Counted from the first letter of the stretch, positions 25,553-35,603 are shown. The stretch: DNA of 64,000 bases from an uncultured Lachnospiraceae bacterium (GCA_947305245.1 CAMZDG010000001.1:62001-126000), one strand, 5' to 3'. The notes: generated by a model from the letters alone, not told the origin. Numbers and translations: made by a program.

Positions 25553-28468
25553 TCAGAAAAGGTTCTCGATCCGCCCGAATAATTTCTCATTCTCACGAAT
25601 TTTCGCCGTATTTCCTGCGCAGGTAAAGCATTCATCCCCCATGAATGCATCCACGTACGCTGCCAGCGAACGGATCTTTTCCGGCGTAGTCGCAAGCAGT
25701 TCATCCCTCTCTTTCTGAAGATCTTCCTCCGTCACGCCCGAAAGCCATGCCTCCTTGGAAAAGCTTCCCTTCGCGGAAGGCGTCATGGGCGTATCCATCT
25801 CACCGATGGCTCCGATCACGTACTTTGTCATGGTGCGCTCATCCGCCTGGAACTGGCGGATAAAATCAGCGGCTCCCTGATAAGTCTCAATGGTCTTCTT
25901 AAGGTGCGGATCACGGTAAGACACGAAATAGCTCTCTCCCGTCGTCCCGAAATTACACATGCATCCATAGGCACCGCCGCGCACGCGAACGTTCATCCAA
26001 AGATACTCATATCCCATCATCACCTTCAGGGCCTTCAGGCTGCCGTCATAAGGAAGCCCCTTTGTCCGATAGTTTCCTGCACGGCAGACATACTGTACCT
26101 GGCTCGGCTCCATGAAGCCCTCGTTTTTCTTCTCCAGCGTGGGAACAAAGCTTCCCTTAGGCACCTCACAGGTATAGAGATCTGCCTTGAAGCTTTCGAT
26201 CTCCTTCTCAAGCTTCGAAAGCTCCTCCCTTGCACCGGTAAAGTCAACGCGCAGGTTCTCCGGACGGAAGATCATCTTAGCCAGCATCTGTAGCTTATCG
26301 ATCAGTTCCGACTTTCTCTCATCATACTTCTCCTCGATCGCACTACCCAGACGATAGAGCGAAAGCTTCGAGAGCACGTCCGAATAGGCAGCGGCAAGAT
26401 TTTCATAAGCCAGCGCCCTTCCTGCAGCAACGGAATGGCCTGCTGCAACCATGGTCTGCTGCGTGGCCGTCTTATATTCCCGAAGGATCTCAAGGAGTCT
26501 CTTCTCATCTTCATACTGACTGCTCAGGCATACCTCACGAGCCAGCTCCATCACCTTTTCCAAATTGCGGTAGGTGTACTTTGCATTGATCTGGAAGAAG
26601 CACCTGCACTGACCAGGCTGGCGATAGCTTTGTGAAATGCCGATCGCAGAGGTCATGCCGCCGGTATAAAGATCGATCTCATTCACAAGATCACCGTAAT
26701 GATAACTTTTCGTGCTAAGGTCAAACATCACGACGCGAAGCAGTCCAATATAGGGATAATACTCCGCGGGAACATTCTTCAGGTCGAAGGACAGATTCAA
26801 ATATCCGACGCCATTCGTGAACACGTCGTGGAAAAGGAACTCCGTCTCCCCGATCTTTCTAGGCTCATTATAAAGCTTCGCCGCCTGCTTCCCAAGTTCT
26901 TCTCTCTTTAACATGGGCAGGACAAGAAGCTCCTCCGGCGTATCTTCGCGGTCCTGGAAGGCCTTCAGCGCCTTCTCGTCCTCTTTGATCGCCTCGATCT
27001 CGCTCTCGGTAAGCTTTGCGCGGATCCCGGCCAACTTCTCTTCCAGGGCCTTTTCCTGCTCCTCCAAAAGGCCTTCCTTCGGCTTCATGACAAGCACGGC
27101 CTTGTGACTGTTCGACAGCAGGTACTTTTCGATCAATTCCTCATAATAATTCGTGGAGATCTTCTCGCGCAGCGTCTCAAAGGTCTTGTTGGCATCTACG
27201 TGAATGAAGGGCTTTAAGTCATCATGCAGCCAGCTGTCCAGCGCCTGCAGACCATACATCAGTCCCTTCGGGAAGCGTCCGTAATCCGCCTCCAGATACT
27301 TGAATTCAAAGGAATTCAGGCTGGCTTCGATCGCCTTCTTGTCAAGTCCGTCCTTTACGATCTTACGAAGCGTCTCGTCCACGATCTTTATGAATTCTTC
27401 CTCGCGGGAAGCGTCCGTGTCCTTTGCGACAATGCTAAAGCTGGGCTGCTTGATCCCATTGTCATAAATGCTGTAGACGTCCTTGCCAAGACCTGCGTCC
27501 AAAAGTGCCATCTTCAGCGGAGCGCCGTTAATGTTACAGATCACGCGGTCCAGGATCTGGAATGCCACGTAGGTGAGGGGATCCAGATTGTCCCCAACGA
27601 CATAATTGACGGAAAGATAGGCCTTCTCCTTTAAGTCCTCTCCCTCATCCACGGGATATTCGCGTTCAAACCTTCTCGGTGCCTCGAAGGCAGGCTGGCG
27701 CTTGATCTCGGAATCCAGCTCGATCGCCTCATACTTTGAGAGATACTCCCTGTCGATGAACGTAAGCTTCTCGGCCACGTCCATGTTACCATAGAGATAA
27801 ATGTAGCTGTTGGAGGGATGATAATATCTTCCGTGGAATGCAAGGAAATCCTCATAGGTCAGCTCCGGAATGACCTTCGGGTCACCGCCGGACTCCACGC
27901 CATAGGAGGTATCAGGAAACAGGGAATTCTGGATCTCACGGTATAAAATCTCATCCGCGTCAGAGAACGCTCCCTTCATCTCATTGTAGACAACACCGTT
28001 ATAAGAGAGCTTCCCCTCTTCATCCATCTCATAATGCCAACCCTCCTGCAGGAAAATGGCCTTTTTCGTGTAAATATTGGGATGGAACACTGCATTGAGA
28101 TACACGTCCATCAGATTTTGGAAATCCTGATCATTACAGCTCGCAATGGGATAAACGGTCTTGTCAGGATAGGTCATGGCATTCAAAAAGGTATTCAATG
28201 AACCCTTCGCAAGCTCGACAAAGGGATCCTTCAAGGGATACTTCTCGGATCCGCAGAGTACGGAATGCTCCAAGATGTGCGCAACGCCCGTGGAATCCTT
28301 CGGCGGCGTGCGAAAGCCGATATAAAACACCTTATTCTCATCATCGTTCTCCAAAACGGCCACCTTTGCTCCCGTCTTCACGTGCTTAAGCACCATGGCG
28401 TTTGTCTTGAATGCGCCGATGGAAATTTCCTGCGTGCTTAATACTTCATACTCTTTCAATTCTCTCAT
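25553..28468 (-). CDS. M16C family zinc metallopeptidase (presequence-protease-like)
   Basis: The 971-residue protein is a single-chain M16C/insulinase-type peptidase: two homologous halves close around unfolded peptides. The inverted zinc motif HILEH (His64, Glu67, His68) is intact, followed by FLNAMTYPDKTVYP and the distal zinc-ligand region EGWHYEM at about 145-150. No signal peptide is visible, so it should be cytoplasmic, probably degrading short peptides. The start is set at 28468, where GAGAGG precedes the ATG; an in-frame ATG 15 bp upstream has no ribosome-binding site. It lies within a series of envelope and protease genes. Confidence 0.93.
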   Translation of the reverse strand: MRELKEYEVLSTQEISIGAFKTNAMVLKHVKTGAKVAVLENDDENKVFYIGFRTPPKDSTGVAHILEHSVLCGSEKYPLKDPFVELAKGSLNTFLNAMTYPDKTVYPIASCNDQDFQNLMDVYLNAVFHPNIYTKKAIFLQEGWHYEMDEEGKLSYNGVVYNEMKGAFSDADEILYREIQNSLFPDTSYGVESGGDPKVIPELTYEDFLAFHGRYYHPSNSYIYLYGNMDVAEKLTFIDREYLSKYEAIELDSEIKRQPAFEAPRRFEREYPVDEGEDLKEKAYLSVNYVVGDNLDPLTYVAFQILDRVICNINGAPLKMALLDAGLGKDVYSIYDNGIKQPSFSIVAKDTDASREEEFIKIVDETLRKIVKDGLDKKAIEASLNSFEFKYLEADYGRFPKGLMYGLQALDSWLHDDLKPFIHVDANKTFETLREKISTNYYEELIEKYLLSNSHKAVLVMKPKEGLLEEQEKALEEKLAGIRAKLTESEIEAIKEDEKALKAFQDREDTPEELLVLPMLKREELGKQAAKLYNEPRKIGETEFLFHDVFTNGVGYLNLSFDLKNVPAEYYPYIGLLRVVMFDLSTKSYHYGDLVNEIDLYTGGMTSAIGISQSYRQPGQCRCFFQINAKYTYRNLEKVMELAREVCLSSQYEDEKRLLEILREYKTATQQTMVAAGHSVAAGRALAYENLAAAYSDVLSKLSLYRLGSAIEEKYDERKSELIDKLQMLAKMIFRPENLRVDFTGAREELSKLEKEIESFKADLYTCEVPKGSFVPTLEKKNEGFMEPSQVQYVCRAGNYRTKGLPYDGSLKALKVMMGYEYLWMNVRVRGGAYGCMCNFGTTGESYFVSYRDPHLKKTIETYQGAADFIRQFQADERTMTKYVIGAIGEMDTPMTPSAKGSFSKEAWLSGVTEEDLQKERDELLATTPEKIRSLAAYVDAFMGDECFTCAGNTAKIRENEKLFGRIENLF

Positions 28469-28511
28469 CTTGTCCTCTCCCATTCATTTTATTGTTTCAA
28501 TCCTTTAATGA

Positions 28512-28934
28512 TCAGAAAGCCATTAAGGCGAATTTGCTCACGGCCAGCTCCTGAATGACGACGCCCAGCTCTTCTTTCTGCGCCGGCGTCATCGCCGTCA
28601 GCTCTTCAATGCTCAGATTCTTCGTTACGTACTCCCTTTGAACGTGACCCTGTCGATCCTTTTTCTCCTGTAACACATTGATCTTGATCTTTGCCTTGAG
28701 CTGCTTATAGATCTTTACCACAAAGCTCTTTGGATCCAGGTAATAAAGATGCGTCTCCAGCGTATCCTCCCGGTCCGATTCCGTCGAAAGATACCGTTCG
28801 CAGAGAAGCCGGAACTTAAACGGGATCTCTTCATTTTCGAGCAGCTCTCCAAAATGGAATTTACATCCCACGTAAAGCGTTCCCACGTCCTGCATGCAAT
28901 ATTTCCCGTCCTCGTAAACCACCTGATTTCCCAT
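28512..28934 (-). CDS. Conserved hypothetical protein, 140 residues
   Basis: I do not recognise the family. The protein is soluble, mixed alpha/beta and slightly acidic. It begins GNQVVYEDGKYCMQDVGTLYVG, has a basic middle (YKQLKAKIKINVLQEKKD) and ends with a helical region LSIEELTAMTPAQKEELGVV. No membrane helix, signal or metal motif is seen. The start at 28934 is supported by AGGAG 8 bp upstream; an ATG 30 bp further up is less well placed. It sits 43 bp before the M16C peptidase gene and 68 bp after the sigma-like gene, so it is probably cotranscribed with them. Confidence 0.7.
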   Translation of the reverse strand: MGNQVVYEDGKYCMQDVGTLYVGCKFHFGELLENEEIPFKFRLLCERYLSTESDREDTLETHLYYLDPKSFVVKIYKQLKAKIKINVLQEKKDRQGHVQREYVTKNLSIEELTAMTPAQKEELGVVIQELAVSKFALMAF

Positions 28935-29002
28935 CTGGCTTTCTCCTTGCCGCCCACTGCACATAGACGCCTGAGTCTATTGCAATATCATCAATCAATC
29001 CT

Positions 29003-29743
29003 TTATTCGCTCAGGTCGATGCCTTCGATCTTAAAGCCGCTCATTCTGATCGCATCTCGGATCGTCTTCTCGGAAAGCCCGCTCTCCTCCATCAACTCCG
29101 CGACGGTCACGTTGCGGCGAAGCTCCTCGGAAAGCTCTCTGGCCTTGTCCGCCACGAGATTTACCTTCTCGGCAACCCTGGCATCGATCTTTTTCTCATC
29201 CGCGTTCTCCTGAATGTGCGTCTCCATGGCATCCATGATCATTTTCCCGAGAAGCCCGAGAGCCTCCTTGGCATTTTCCTGGCTTCCCAGCATGGAGACT
29301 CCAACAGTCAATGCAAGATTTCCTTCTCCGATCAGATCCTCCAGGAAAACGCCCTGTCCCGCATAGAGCTTTGCGATCTGCGGCACCTCGCGAAGATAGA
29401 TTTCCGTCAGTCTCCTCTGCGCATCCAGATCTCCCGCCATGGCGGAAAGCGTTATGGCCTCCCTCTCCCCTTCGGACACCTCTCCAAGTCCCTCAATTGC
29501 GGACAGATACTCCTCCAGGTAATCCAGCTCCTTCTCCGTGAGATAATCCTCGGGAGTCAGGTGCTGCCCGATACCGATCTTACTCTGGAGCAGATAATCA
29601 TACACCATCTGCATCTGCTTGCCGGAGAGCTCCAGCGCTTCAAATGCTTCCAGCACCTGCTCCTGCGTGATCATATTCCCTTGTTCCCTGGCAAGAGCCT
29701 TCACTTCTTCCAGCTTCTTTGCAAACTCAACTTCCCTGTTCAC
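29003..29743 (-). CDS. Sigma-70-like protein lacking the promoter-recognition regions
   Basis: The 246-residue protein resembles a primary-type sigma factor with parts missing. The N-terminus (about 20-60, ITQEQVLEAFEALELSGKQM) resembles region 1.1. About 110-150 (LREVPQIAKLYAGQGVFLEDLIGEGNLAL) matches regions 2.1-2.2, the core RNA polymerase-binding part. About 180-240 (ARVAEKVNLVADKARELSEELRRN...TVAELMEESGLSEKTIRDAI) matches region 3. The FSTYATWWIRQAI-like region 2.3-2.4 that melts and reads the -10 element is replaced by unrelated sequence, and region 4 is absent. It could bind RNA polymerase without promoter recognition. The start codon is GTG with AAGGAG 6 bp upstream. Confidence 0.75.
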   Translation of the reverse strand: MNREVEFAKKLEEVKALAREQGNMITQEQVLEAFEALELSGKQMQMVYDYLLQSKIGIGQHLTPEDYLTEKELDYLEEYLSAIEGLGEVSEGEREAITLSAMAGDLDAQRRLTEIYLREVPQIAKLYAGQGVFLEDLIGEGNLALTVGVSMLGSQENAKEALGLLGKMIMDAMETHIQENADEKKIDARVAEKVNLVADKARELSEELRRNVTVAELMEESGLSEKTIRDAIRMSGFKIEGIDLSE

Positions 29744-29768
29744 TGAATTCTCCTTTTGCGTATGGTGC

Positions 29769-29847
29769 TGTCATTTCCCTGTAAACTAGCCTTTCGCGCC
29801 ATGTTTTTTGTCATTTTCATTTAAGTTGGCCTTCTGCGCCGTGTTTT
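29769..29847. repeat. Two tandem copies of a 39-nt motif upstream of the sigma-like gene
   Basis: Copies at 29769-29807 and 29809-29847 agree at about three quarters of positions, and most differences are transitions. Both start TGTCATTT and contain a GCC-TT-GCGCC core followed by GTTTT. They fill most of the 108-bp gap between the rhomboid-like and sigma-like genes. No promoter hexamers are evident within them. Confidence 0.7.
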
Positions 29848-29851
29848 CCCT

Positions 29852-30715
29852 TTATTTCACGTGCTCATGCGAATATAAATGCTTGGAGCAATACTCATAA
29901 TTACCGTTACACTTCGAGCAAAAACGAAACTCGAGGCTCGGATCATCCTGCTCCGTCTGCCCGCAGATCGCACATTTATGCTTGGTCAGTCCCTGCGCCT
30001 TCTGCACCTTCTGGTGAAACTCCACTCTGCGCTTGATCTGTTTCGGCCTCAAGTGGCTTAGGCTTCGCACCGTAAAGAAGAAGATCGCCACGTTCACCAA
30101 GGCGGCGCCGATGGCAAACTTCGTGAAAATATCCCCAACGACAAAGGAATACCCGAGAAGTACAAGATCCAGGATCCCAAGCCATTTCACCTTGATCGGG
30201 ATCACAAACATCAGGAGCACCTGCATCTCAGGATAGACAATGGCAAATGCCAGGAAGATCGACATGTTGATGTAATAGGTGCTAAACAAATAAGCCGTGC
30301 TTTCAAAAAGCATCTGAACATACCCGGGATCTACGTCCTTGAGGATCACGCCATAAATCAGCTGACACAGGCCATAACAAAGGAATGCGCCAACCACGGT
30401 GAGAAGGATGCCTCGGAAGATAAACACGTTGTACTTATAAGTCCCCATGGTGCGTTCCATGGTGGTACCAATGCTGTAATAGAAAAATAGCATGATAAGC
30501 GTGAAGATGTCAAAGCTCTCCGGCGGGACTAAAATCCAGGAAATGACCCTCCAGACCTGTCCCTTCATCAAGATTTTATGAACGTCTAGCGTCAGGAAGT
30601 TTAAGAAATCCCAATTGACATATGCCATGATATATCCAATGGCATAGCACCCGATCAGGATGATGGTCAGATTCCGGATCGCATATTTCCCAAATTTTCT
30701 TTCAAAATTGCTCAT
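29852..30715 (-). CDS. Rhomboid-like membrane protein with C-terminal zinc-binding motif, probably non-catalytic
   Basis: The 287-residue protein has six or so membrane helices. The loop KGQVWRVISWILVPP is typical of the rhomboid fold and is followed by MLFFYYSIGTTMERTMGTYKYN. I cannot find the catalytic GxSG serine or a matching histidine, so it is more likely an inactive rhomboid-type (iRhom/Derlin-like) protein than a protease. The cytoplasmic C-terminus carries CAICGQTE...FCSKCNGNYEYC and a final His-rich stretch, a probable zinc site. The start at 30715 is chosen from family-like N-terminal sequence; the ribosome-binding site is weak. It is the first gene of the block running down to 23475. 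Confidence 0.72.
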   Translation of the reverse strand: MSNFERKFGKYAIRNLTIILIGCYAIGYIMAYVNWDFLNFLTLDVHKILMKGQVWRVISWILVPPESFDIFTLIMLFFYYSIGTTMERTMGTYKYNVFIFRGILLTVVGAFLCYGLCQLIYGVILKDVDPGYVQMLFESTAYLFSTYYINMSIFLAFAIVYPEMQVLLMFVIPIKVKWLGILDLVLLGYSFVVGDIFTKFAIGAALVNVAIFFFTVRSLSHLRPKQIKRRVEFHQKVQKAQGLTKHKCAICGQTEQDDPSLEFRFCSKCNGNYEYCSKHLYSHEHVK

Positions 30716-30772
30716 TACTAGTCTCTTTTCTACCATAGAATTAGCGAACTTTCGAATTCGCCATACTCCCAT

Positions 30773-30801
30773 ATTTTACCATTAAGTTTCCGAGAAGTAA
30801 A
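30773..30801 (-). promoter_or_regulatory. Probable promoter for the rhomboid-like gene
   Basis: TTTACT (30796-30801) and TAAAAT (30773-30778) are spaced by 17 bp on the minus strand, about 60 bp before the start codon. The -35 match is moderate. Confidence 0.5.
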
Positions 30802-30862
30802 CCATGGCCGTCTTATTTTATTTTATTTTAAGGATCTTTAAACATTTTACAGTTTTTGTTCG

Positions 30863-30891
30863 TTGCTTTTTATGGCTTTTTGTCGTATAAT
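30863..30891 (+). promoter_or_regulatory. Sigma-A promoter for the dehydratase-activase gene
   Basis: TTGCTT (30863-30868) and a perfect TATAAT (30886-30891) with a 17-bp spacer, reading right. The transcription start would lie near 30898, so the coding start at 30926 fits and any start upstream of the -10 does not. Confidence 0.72.
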
Positions 30892-30925
30892 CATAAAGAA
30901 TGTCAAAAGGAAGGTTTTTGTAAGA

Positions 30926-33900
30926 ATGTCAGAAGCTTTAGTGAATTTAAAAACCGAACAAATGAATAGTGCTCTGCCTGAGGCCACCCTCGGCATTGAC
31001 ATAGGTTCCACCACCGTCAAGATCGCCATCTTAAGCGAGCAAAACGAATTGCTTTTCTCGGATTATCGGCGCCATTATGCCAATATTCGCGAGACGCTTT
31101 CCTCTCTCCTTCAGGAGGCCTACGATCAGCTGGGCGACATGATGCTTTGGCCCATGATCACCGGTTCCGGCGGTCTGACGCTTGCAAACCACCTGCAGGT
31201 ACCCTTTACGCAGGAGGTGATCGCCGTCGCAACGGCTCTCAAGGTGCTTGCTCCCAAGACCGACGTTGCCATCGAGCTCGGCGGCGAAGATGCAAAGATC
31301 ATCTATTTTGAAGGCGGAAACGTGGAACAGCGCATGAACGGCATTTGCGCCGGCGGTACCGGTTCCTTCATCGACCAGATGGCTTCCCTGATCCAGACGG
31401 ATGCTGCAGGCCTAAACGAATATGCCAAGGGGTATCACTCCCTATATACCATTGCCGCAAGATGTGGCGTGTTTGCAAAGACCGACATCCAGCCGCTGAT
31501 CAACGAGGGCGCGACGAAGGAAGACCTCTCCGCCTCCATTTTCCAGGCCGTTGTCAATCAGACCATCTCAGGACTTGCCTGCGGCAAGCCCATTCGCGGT
31601 CACGTAGCCTTTCTCGGCGGACCGCTCCACTTCCTCGATCAATTGAAGGTCGCCTTTATCCGCACCTTACGGCTGGACGAGGAGCATACCATTGATCTGG
31701 ACAATTCTCACCTCTTTGCAGCCATGGGCAGTGCCATGAACGCCGCAGAGGGCAAGAAATACCCTGCGGAGGCTGCCTCTGGTAAGAAGGATGCAGCCGC
31801 AAAGCCAGGGACCCATTATACCCTGCAGGAGATGGTTGACAAGCTTTCCTCCGAGATCCACATGGAATTCGAAGTGGAACGCATGGAGCCTCTCTTCGCC
31901 TCCAAGGAAGAATATCAAAGCTTCCAGGATCGTCACGCGCTCAGCCACGTAAAGACCGGAAAGCTTTCTGAATATCAGGGAAATGCCTATCTTGGCATCG
32001 ACTCCGGCTCCACGACCACAAAGATCGCTCTGGTCGGCGAAGACGGATCCCTCTTGTACTCCTTCTACAGCAATAACGGCGGAAGCCCCCTGACCACTGC
32101 CATCGGCTCCCTAAAGGAGATTTTTGAGCAGCTGCCTGAGGGCGTAAAGATCGTGCGCTCCTGCTCCACCGGTTACGGCGAAGCACTGATGAAGGCCGCC
32201 TTCCTCTTGGATGACGGGGAGGTTGAGACTGTTGCGCATTATTATGCCGCTGCTTTCTTTAATCCCAAGGTGGATTGCATCCTTGACATCGGCGGTCAGG
32301 ACATGAAATGCATTAAGATCAAGAATCAGACCGTTGACAGCGTGCAGCTGAATGAGGCCTGCTCCTCGGGCTGCGGATCCTTCATCGAGACCTTTGCAAG
32401 GTCCCTGAATTACAGCGTACAGGATTTCGCAAAGACTGCGCTCTTTGCCGAGCATCCCATTGATCTGGGAACCAGATGCACCGTGTTTATGAACTCTAAG
32501 GTGAAGCAGGCGCAGAAGGAAGGCGCTTCCGTGGCGGACATCTCCGCAGGACTTGCTTACTCCGTGATCAAGAACGCACTCTTTAAGGTGATCAAGGTCT
32601 CCGACGCCTCTGAGCTCGGCAACCAGATCGTCGTACAGGGCGGCACCTTCTATAATGACGCCGTTCTTCGAAGCTTTGAGAAGATCGCAGGCTGTGAGGC
32701 CATTCGTCCCGACATCGCCGGCATCATGGGCGCCTTTGGCGCGGCTCTCATTGCAAGGGAGCGATTTGAAGAGGGCTACGAAACCACCATGCTCTCTTAT
32801 GAAAAGATCTGCAACTTAAAGTTCGAGACGAGTATGGCAAAGTGTAAGGGTTGTACCAACAATTGTCGTCTGACCATCAACAAATTCTCCGGCGGCCGTC
32901 AGTATGTCTCCGGAAATCGCTGCGAGCGCGGCATCGGCGGTCAGAAGAACGCACATAACGTCCCGAATCTCTTTGATTATAAATTGCAGCGCCTGTTCAG
33001 CTATGCTGCACTGGAGCCTGACAAGGCCACCCGCGGCACCGTCGGCATTCCAAGGGTTCTGAACATGTATGAAGATTACCCCTTCTGGCATGTGTTCTTT
33101 ACGAAGCTTGGCTTCCGCGTGGTGCTCTCCCCGAGCTCTAACCGCAAGATCTATGAGCTTGGCATCGAGTCCATCCCCAGCGAGTCCGAGTGCTATCCTG
33201 CAAAGCTGGCGCACGGTCACGTGGAATGGCTCATCAATCAGAAGGTGGACTTTATCTTCTATCCCGCCCTGTTCTATGAGAGAAATGAGACGCCTGAGGC
33301 AAACAACCATTACAATTGCCCCATTGTGACCTCTTATTCGGAAAACATCAAGAACAACGTAGAGAGCATTTCCAACGGGAAGGTGATCCTTCGCAATCCC
33401 TTTATGTCCTTTGCCAGCGTGGATACCATCAGTGAATCCCTGAGTAAGGAATTCTCCGAGATTCCCGCTTCCGAGATCCGCGAGGCCTGCGAACTCGCAT
33501 GGAAAGAGCTCGATTGCATGCGCGAGGACGTCAAGAAAAAGGGCGAGGAAACCCTGCAATATCTGAAGGAGACCGGAAAGCGCGGCATTGTTCTTGCCGG
33601 CAGACCCTATCACCTGGATCCCGAGATCAATCATGGCATTCCGGAACTGATCACTTCCTACGGGCTTGCCGTGCTGACTGAAGATTCCATCTCGCACATG
33701 GGCTGTCCAGACAGACCTCTGATCGTCTCCGACCAATGGATGTACCACAGCCGACTCTATGCGGCCGCAACCTATGTGCGCACCGTGGAAAACCTGGATC
33801 TCATCCAGCTCAATTCCTTCGGATGCGGTCTGGACGCCGTAACGACCGATCAGGTCAGTGACATTTTGTCCGGTTCCGACAAGATTTATACCTGCTTAAA

Positions 33901-35263
33901 GATTGATGAGGTAAATAACCTCGGCGCGGCAAGAATCCGCGTGCGTTCCCTGCTCTCCGCGATCCGCGTGCGGGAAAAGATGGGCAAGGAGCGCGTGATC
34001 CGTCCCACCAACATTGAAAAAGTTAAATTTACTGAGGCGATGAAGGGAGAATATACCATCCTTTGCCCTCAGATGAGCCCCATCCACTTTGACATTATGG
34101 AGCCCGCCTTCGCGGCCATTGGCTATCGCTTTAAGGTGCTTGGCAATGATAATAAGCACGCAGTGGACGTCGGCCTGAAGTACGTCAATAACGATGCCTG
34201 CTATCCTTCCCTCCTGGTGGTTGGACAGCTGATGCAGGCGCTTCTTTCCGGGGAATATGACTTAAATCGCACGGCTCTGATCATCACCCAGACCGGCGGC
34301 GGTTGCCGCGCGACCAATTATATCGGATTCATCCGCAGAGCCCTAAAGAAGGCCGGAATGGAACAGATCCCCGTCATTTCCCTGAATATCGGAGGCATTG
34401 AGACCAATCCCGGCTTCCCGATCAATACGGAGCTCCTTCTTCGCGGTGCTCTGAGCGCCGCCTTTGGTGACATCTTCATGCGCTGCGTCTATCGCATGCG
34501 TCCTTATGAAGCGACCCCCGGAAGCGTCGACGCCGTACATCAAAAATGGCTGAAGGTGGTCCAGGATTATGTTTCGTCAAAGCATATTAACCTGCTGAAA
34601 TTTAACAGCCTGTGCCGTAAGATCATCCGCGACTTCGACCAGATCCCGCTTCTTGACATCAAGAAGCCCCGCGTCGGCATTGTCGGCGAGATCCTTGTGA
34701 AGTTCTCTCCTGCCGGCAACAACCATCTCGTGGAGCTTCTGGAAAGCGAAGGCGCCGAGGCCGTAGTTCCCGACCTGATGGACTTCATGCTCTACTGCTT
34801 CTATAACCAGATTTATAAGGCAGAGCATCTCGGTACCAGCAAGAAGGCCGCGCGCTTCTCGAATCTCGGAATATGGGCCATTGAACACATTGTGCGCGGT
34901 GCCTCCAATAAAGAGTTCAAAAAGAGTAAGCACTTTGTTCCCCCCAATCCCATCCGTCAGACGGTGGAATTCGCAAAGCCCATCGTATCGATCGGAAATC
35001 AGACGGGTGAAGGATGGTTCCTGACCGGTGAGATGGTGGAATTGATCCATGAGGGCGTTCCGAACATCGTCTGCACGCAGCCCTTCGGATGTCTGCCGAA
35101 TCACGTGGTTGGAAAGGGTGTGATCAAGGCCCTGCGCAAGGCGTATCCGCAGTCGAACGTTGTTGCCATTGATTATGATCCCGGTGCCAGCGAAGTAAAC
35201 CAGCTAAACCGCATCAAGCTCATGCTCTCCTCGGCCCAAAAGGCCCTTCGCGAGAGCGAATAA
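30926..35263 (+). CDS. Giant acyl-CoA dehydratase activase-type protein (BcrAD/BadFG plus D-component-like domain)
   Basis: The 1445-residue protein joins two BadF/BadG/BcrA/BcrD-type ATPase modules. Phosphate loops are [14 protein letters not shown] at about 22-35 and [15 protein letters not shown] at about 345-360. Each is followed by a cluster-site loop, [14 protein letters not shown] and [15 protein letters not shown] long C-terminal region like 2-hydroxyacyl-CoA dehydratase subunits follows, with several Cys motifs ([24 protein letters not shown]). Activases of this class use ATP to push an electron from a [4Fe-4S] cluster into a dehydratase. Fused full-length forms are widespread in Clostridia, but I know of no proven reaction. 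No dehydratase subunits or CoA-transferase lie nearby. The start follows GGAAGG. Confidence 0.88.
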   Translation: MSEALVNLKTEQMNSALPEATLGIDIGSTTVKIAILSEQNELLFSDYRRHYANIRETLSSLLQEAYDQLGDMMLWPMITGSGGLTLANHLQVPFTQEVIAVATALKVLAPKTDVAIELGGEDAKIIYFEGGNVEQRMNGICAGGTGSFIDQMASLIQTDAAGLNEYAKGYHSLYTIAARCGVFAKTDIQPLINEGATKEDLSASIFQAVVNQTISGLACGKPIRGHVAFLGGPLHFLDQLKVAFIRTLRLDEEHTIDLDNSHLFAAMGSAMNAAEGKKYPAEAASGKKDAAAKPGTHYTLQEMVDKLSSEIHMEFEVERMEPLFASKEEYQSFQDRHALSHVKTGKLSEYQGNAYLGIDSGSTTTKIALVGEDGSLLYSFYSNNGGSPLTTAIGSLKEIFEQLPEGVKIVRSCSTGYGEALMKAAFLLDDGEVETVAHYYAAAFFNPKVDCILDIGGQDMKCIKIKNQTVDSVQLNEACSSGCGSFIETFARSLNYSVQDFAKTALFAEHPIDLGTRCTVFMNSKVKQAQKEGASVADISAGLAYSVIKNALFKVIKVSDASELGNQIVVQGGTFYNDAVLRSFEKIAGCEAIRPDIAGIMGAFGAALIARERFEEGYETTMLSYEKICNLKFETSMAKCKGCTNNCRLTINKFSGGRQYVSGNRCERGIGGQKNAHNVPNLFDYKLQRLFSYAALEPDKATRGTVGIPRVLNMYEDYPFWHVFFTKLGFRVVLSPSSNRKIYELGIESIPSESECYPAKLAHGHVEWLINQKVDFIFYPALFYERNETPEANNHYNCPIVTSYSENIKNNVESISNGKVILRNPFMSFASVDTISESLSKEFSEIPASEIREACELAWKELDCMREDVKKKGEETLQYLKETGKRGIVLAGRPYHLDPEINHGIPELITSYGLAVLTEDSISHMGCPDRPLIVSDQWMYHSRLYAAATYVRTVENLDLIQLNSFGCGLDAVTTDQVSDILSGSDKIYTCLKIDEVNNLGAARIRVRSLLSAIRVREKMGKERVIRPTNIEKVKFTEAMKGEYTILCPQMSPIHFDIMEPAFAAIGYRFKVLGNDNKHAVDVGLKYVNNDACYPSLLVVGQLMQALLSGEYDLNRTALIITQTGGGCRATNYIGFIRRALKKAGMEQIPVISLNIGGIETNPGFPINTELLLRGALSAAFGDIFMRCVYRMRPYEATPGSVDAVHQKWLKVVQDYVSSKHINLLKFNSLCRKIIRDFDQIPLLDIKKPRVGIVGEILVKFSPAGNNHLVELLESEGAEAVVPDLMDFMLYCFYNQIYKAEHLGTSKKAARFSNLGIWAIEHIVRGASNKEFKKSKHFVPPNPIRQTVEFAKPIVSIGNQTGEGWFLTGEMVELIHEGVPNIVCTQPFGCLPNHVVGKGVIKALRKAYPQSNVVAIDYDPGASEVNQLNRIKLMLSSAQKALRESE

Positions 35264-35270
35264 GCAGACA

Positions 35271-35298
35271 AAAGGCATCCCCCAAAAGGGATGCCTTT
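35271..35298. terminator. Bidirectional terminator between the activase and the coiled-coil gene
   Basis: AAAGGCATCCC (35271-35281) pairs perfectly with GGGATGCCTTT (35288-35298) around a 6-nt loop. T-runs are present on both strands, so it can end the plus-strand activase transcript and the minus-strand transcript of the small downstream gene. Confidence 0.92.
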
Positions 35299-35302
35299 TA
35301 AT

Positions 35303-35536
35303 CTATGCGCTTTGGATTTGCATAGAGTGATTTCGAAGAATCTCGGCGACTTCGGATGCATCAAGGCCGCTTTCCTCGATGAGTTCTTCAACGGTTTCAA
35401 GCTCCTTTAGTCGTTTCTCGCGAAGTAAATCCTCTAGTTCGGTTCGTTCAGAGTCGAGGCGGGTTTCGAGGGCTTCAATGAGCTCCTGTTTTGCCTCGAT
35501 CTTTTGCTCCATGGTCTTTCTGGGTCCTCTTGCCAT
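35303..35536 (-). CDS. Small coiled-coil protein, 77 residues
   Basis: Function unknown. The protein is highly charged and almost entirely helical. It starts with basic ARGPRKTMEQKIEAKQ, continues with a coiled coil (about 12-50) and ends with a short helical ESGLDASEVAEILRNH that resembles a UBA/HTH-like helix pair. There is no membrane segment or cysteine. GAAGGGAG precedes the ATG, and a -10-like TATACT lies about 30 bp upstream without a clear -35. It is bounded by a strong terminator on its 3' side and appears to be a single-gene transcript. Proteins of this size and make-up can be nucleic acid-associated, but nothing here proves it. Confidence 0.72.
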   Translation of the reverse strand: MARGPRKTMEQKIEAKQELIEALETRLDSERTELEDLLREKRLKELETVEELIEESGLDASEVAEILRNHSMQIQSA

Positions 35537-35603
35537 TGTTCTTATTCTCCCTTCTTAGTTTCCCATTAGTATAGTTTATGGACAAGGGAGAAGGTTTAGA
35601 ACC

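Noticed and set aside
29852-30715. Active rhomboid protease.
   Set aside because: The GxSG serine motif and catalytic histidine are not visible, so only a rhomboid-like fold is claimed.
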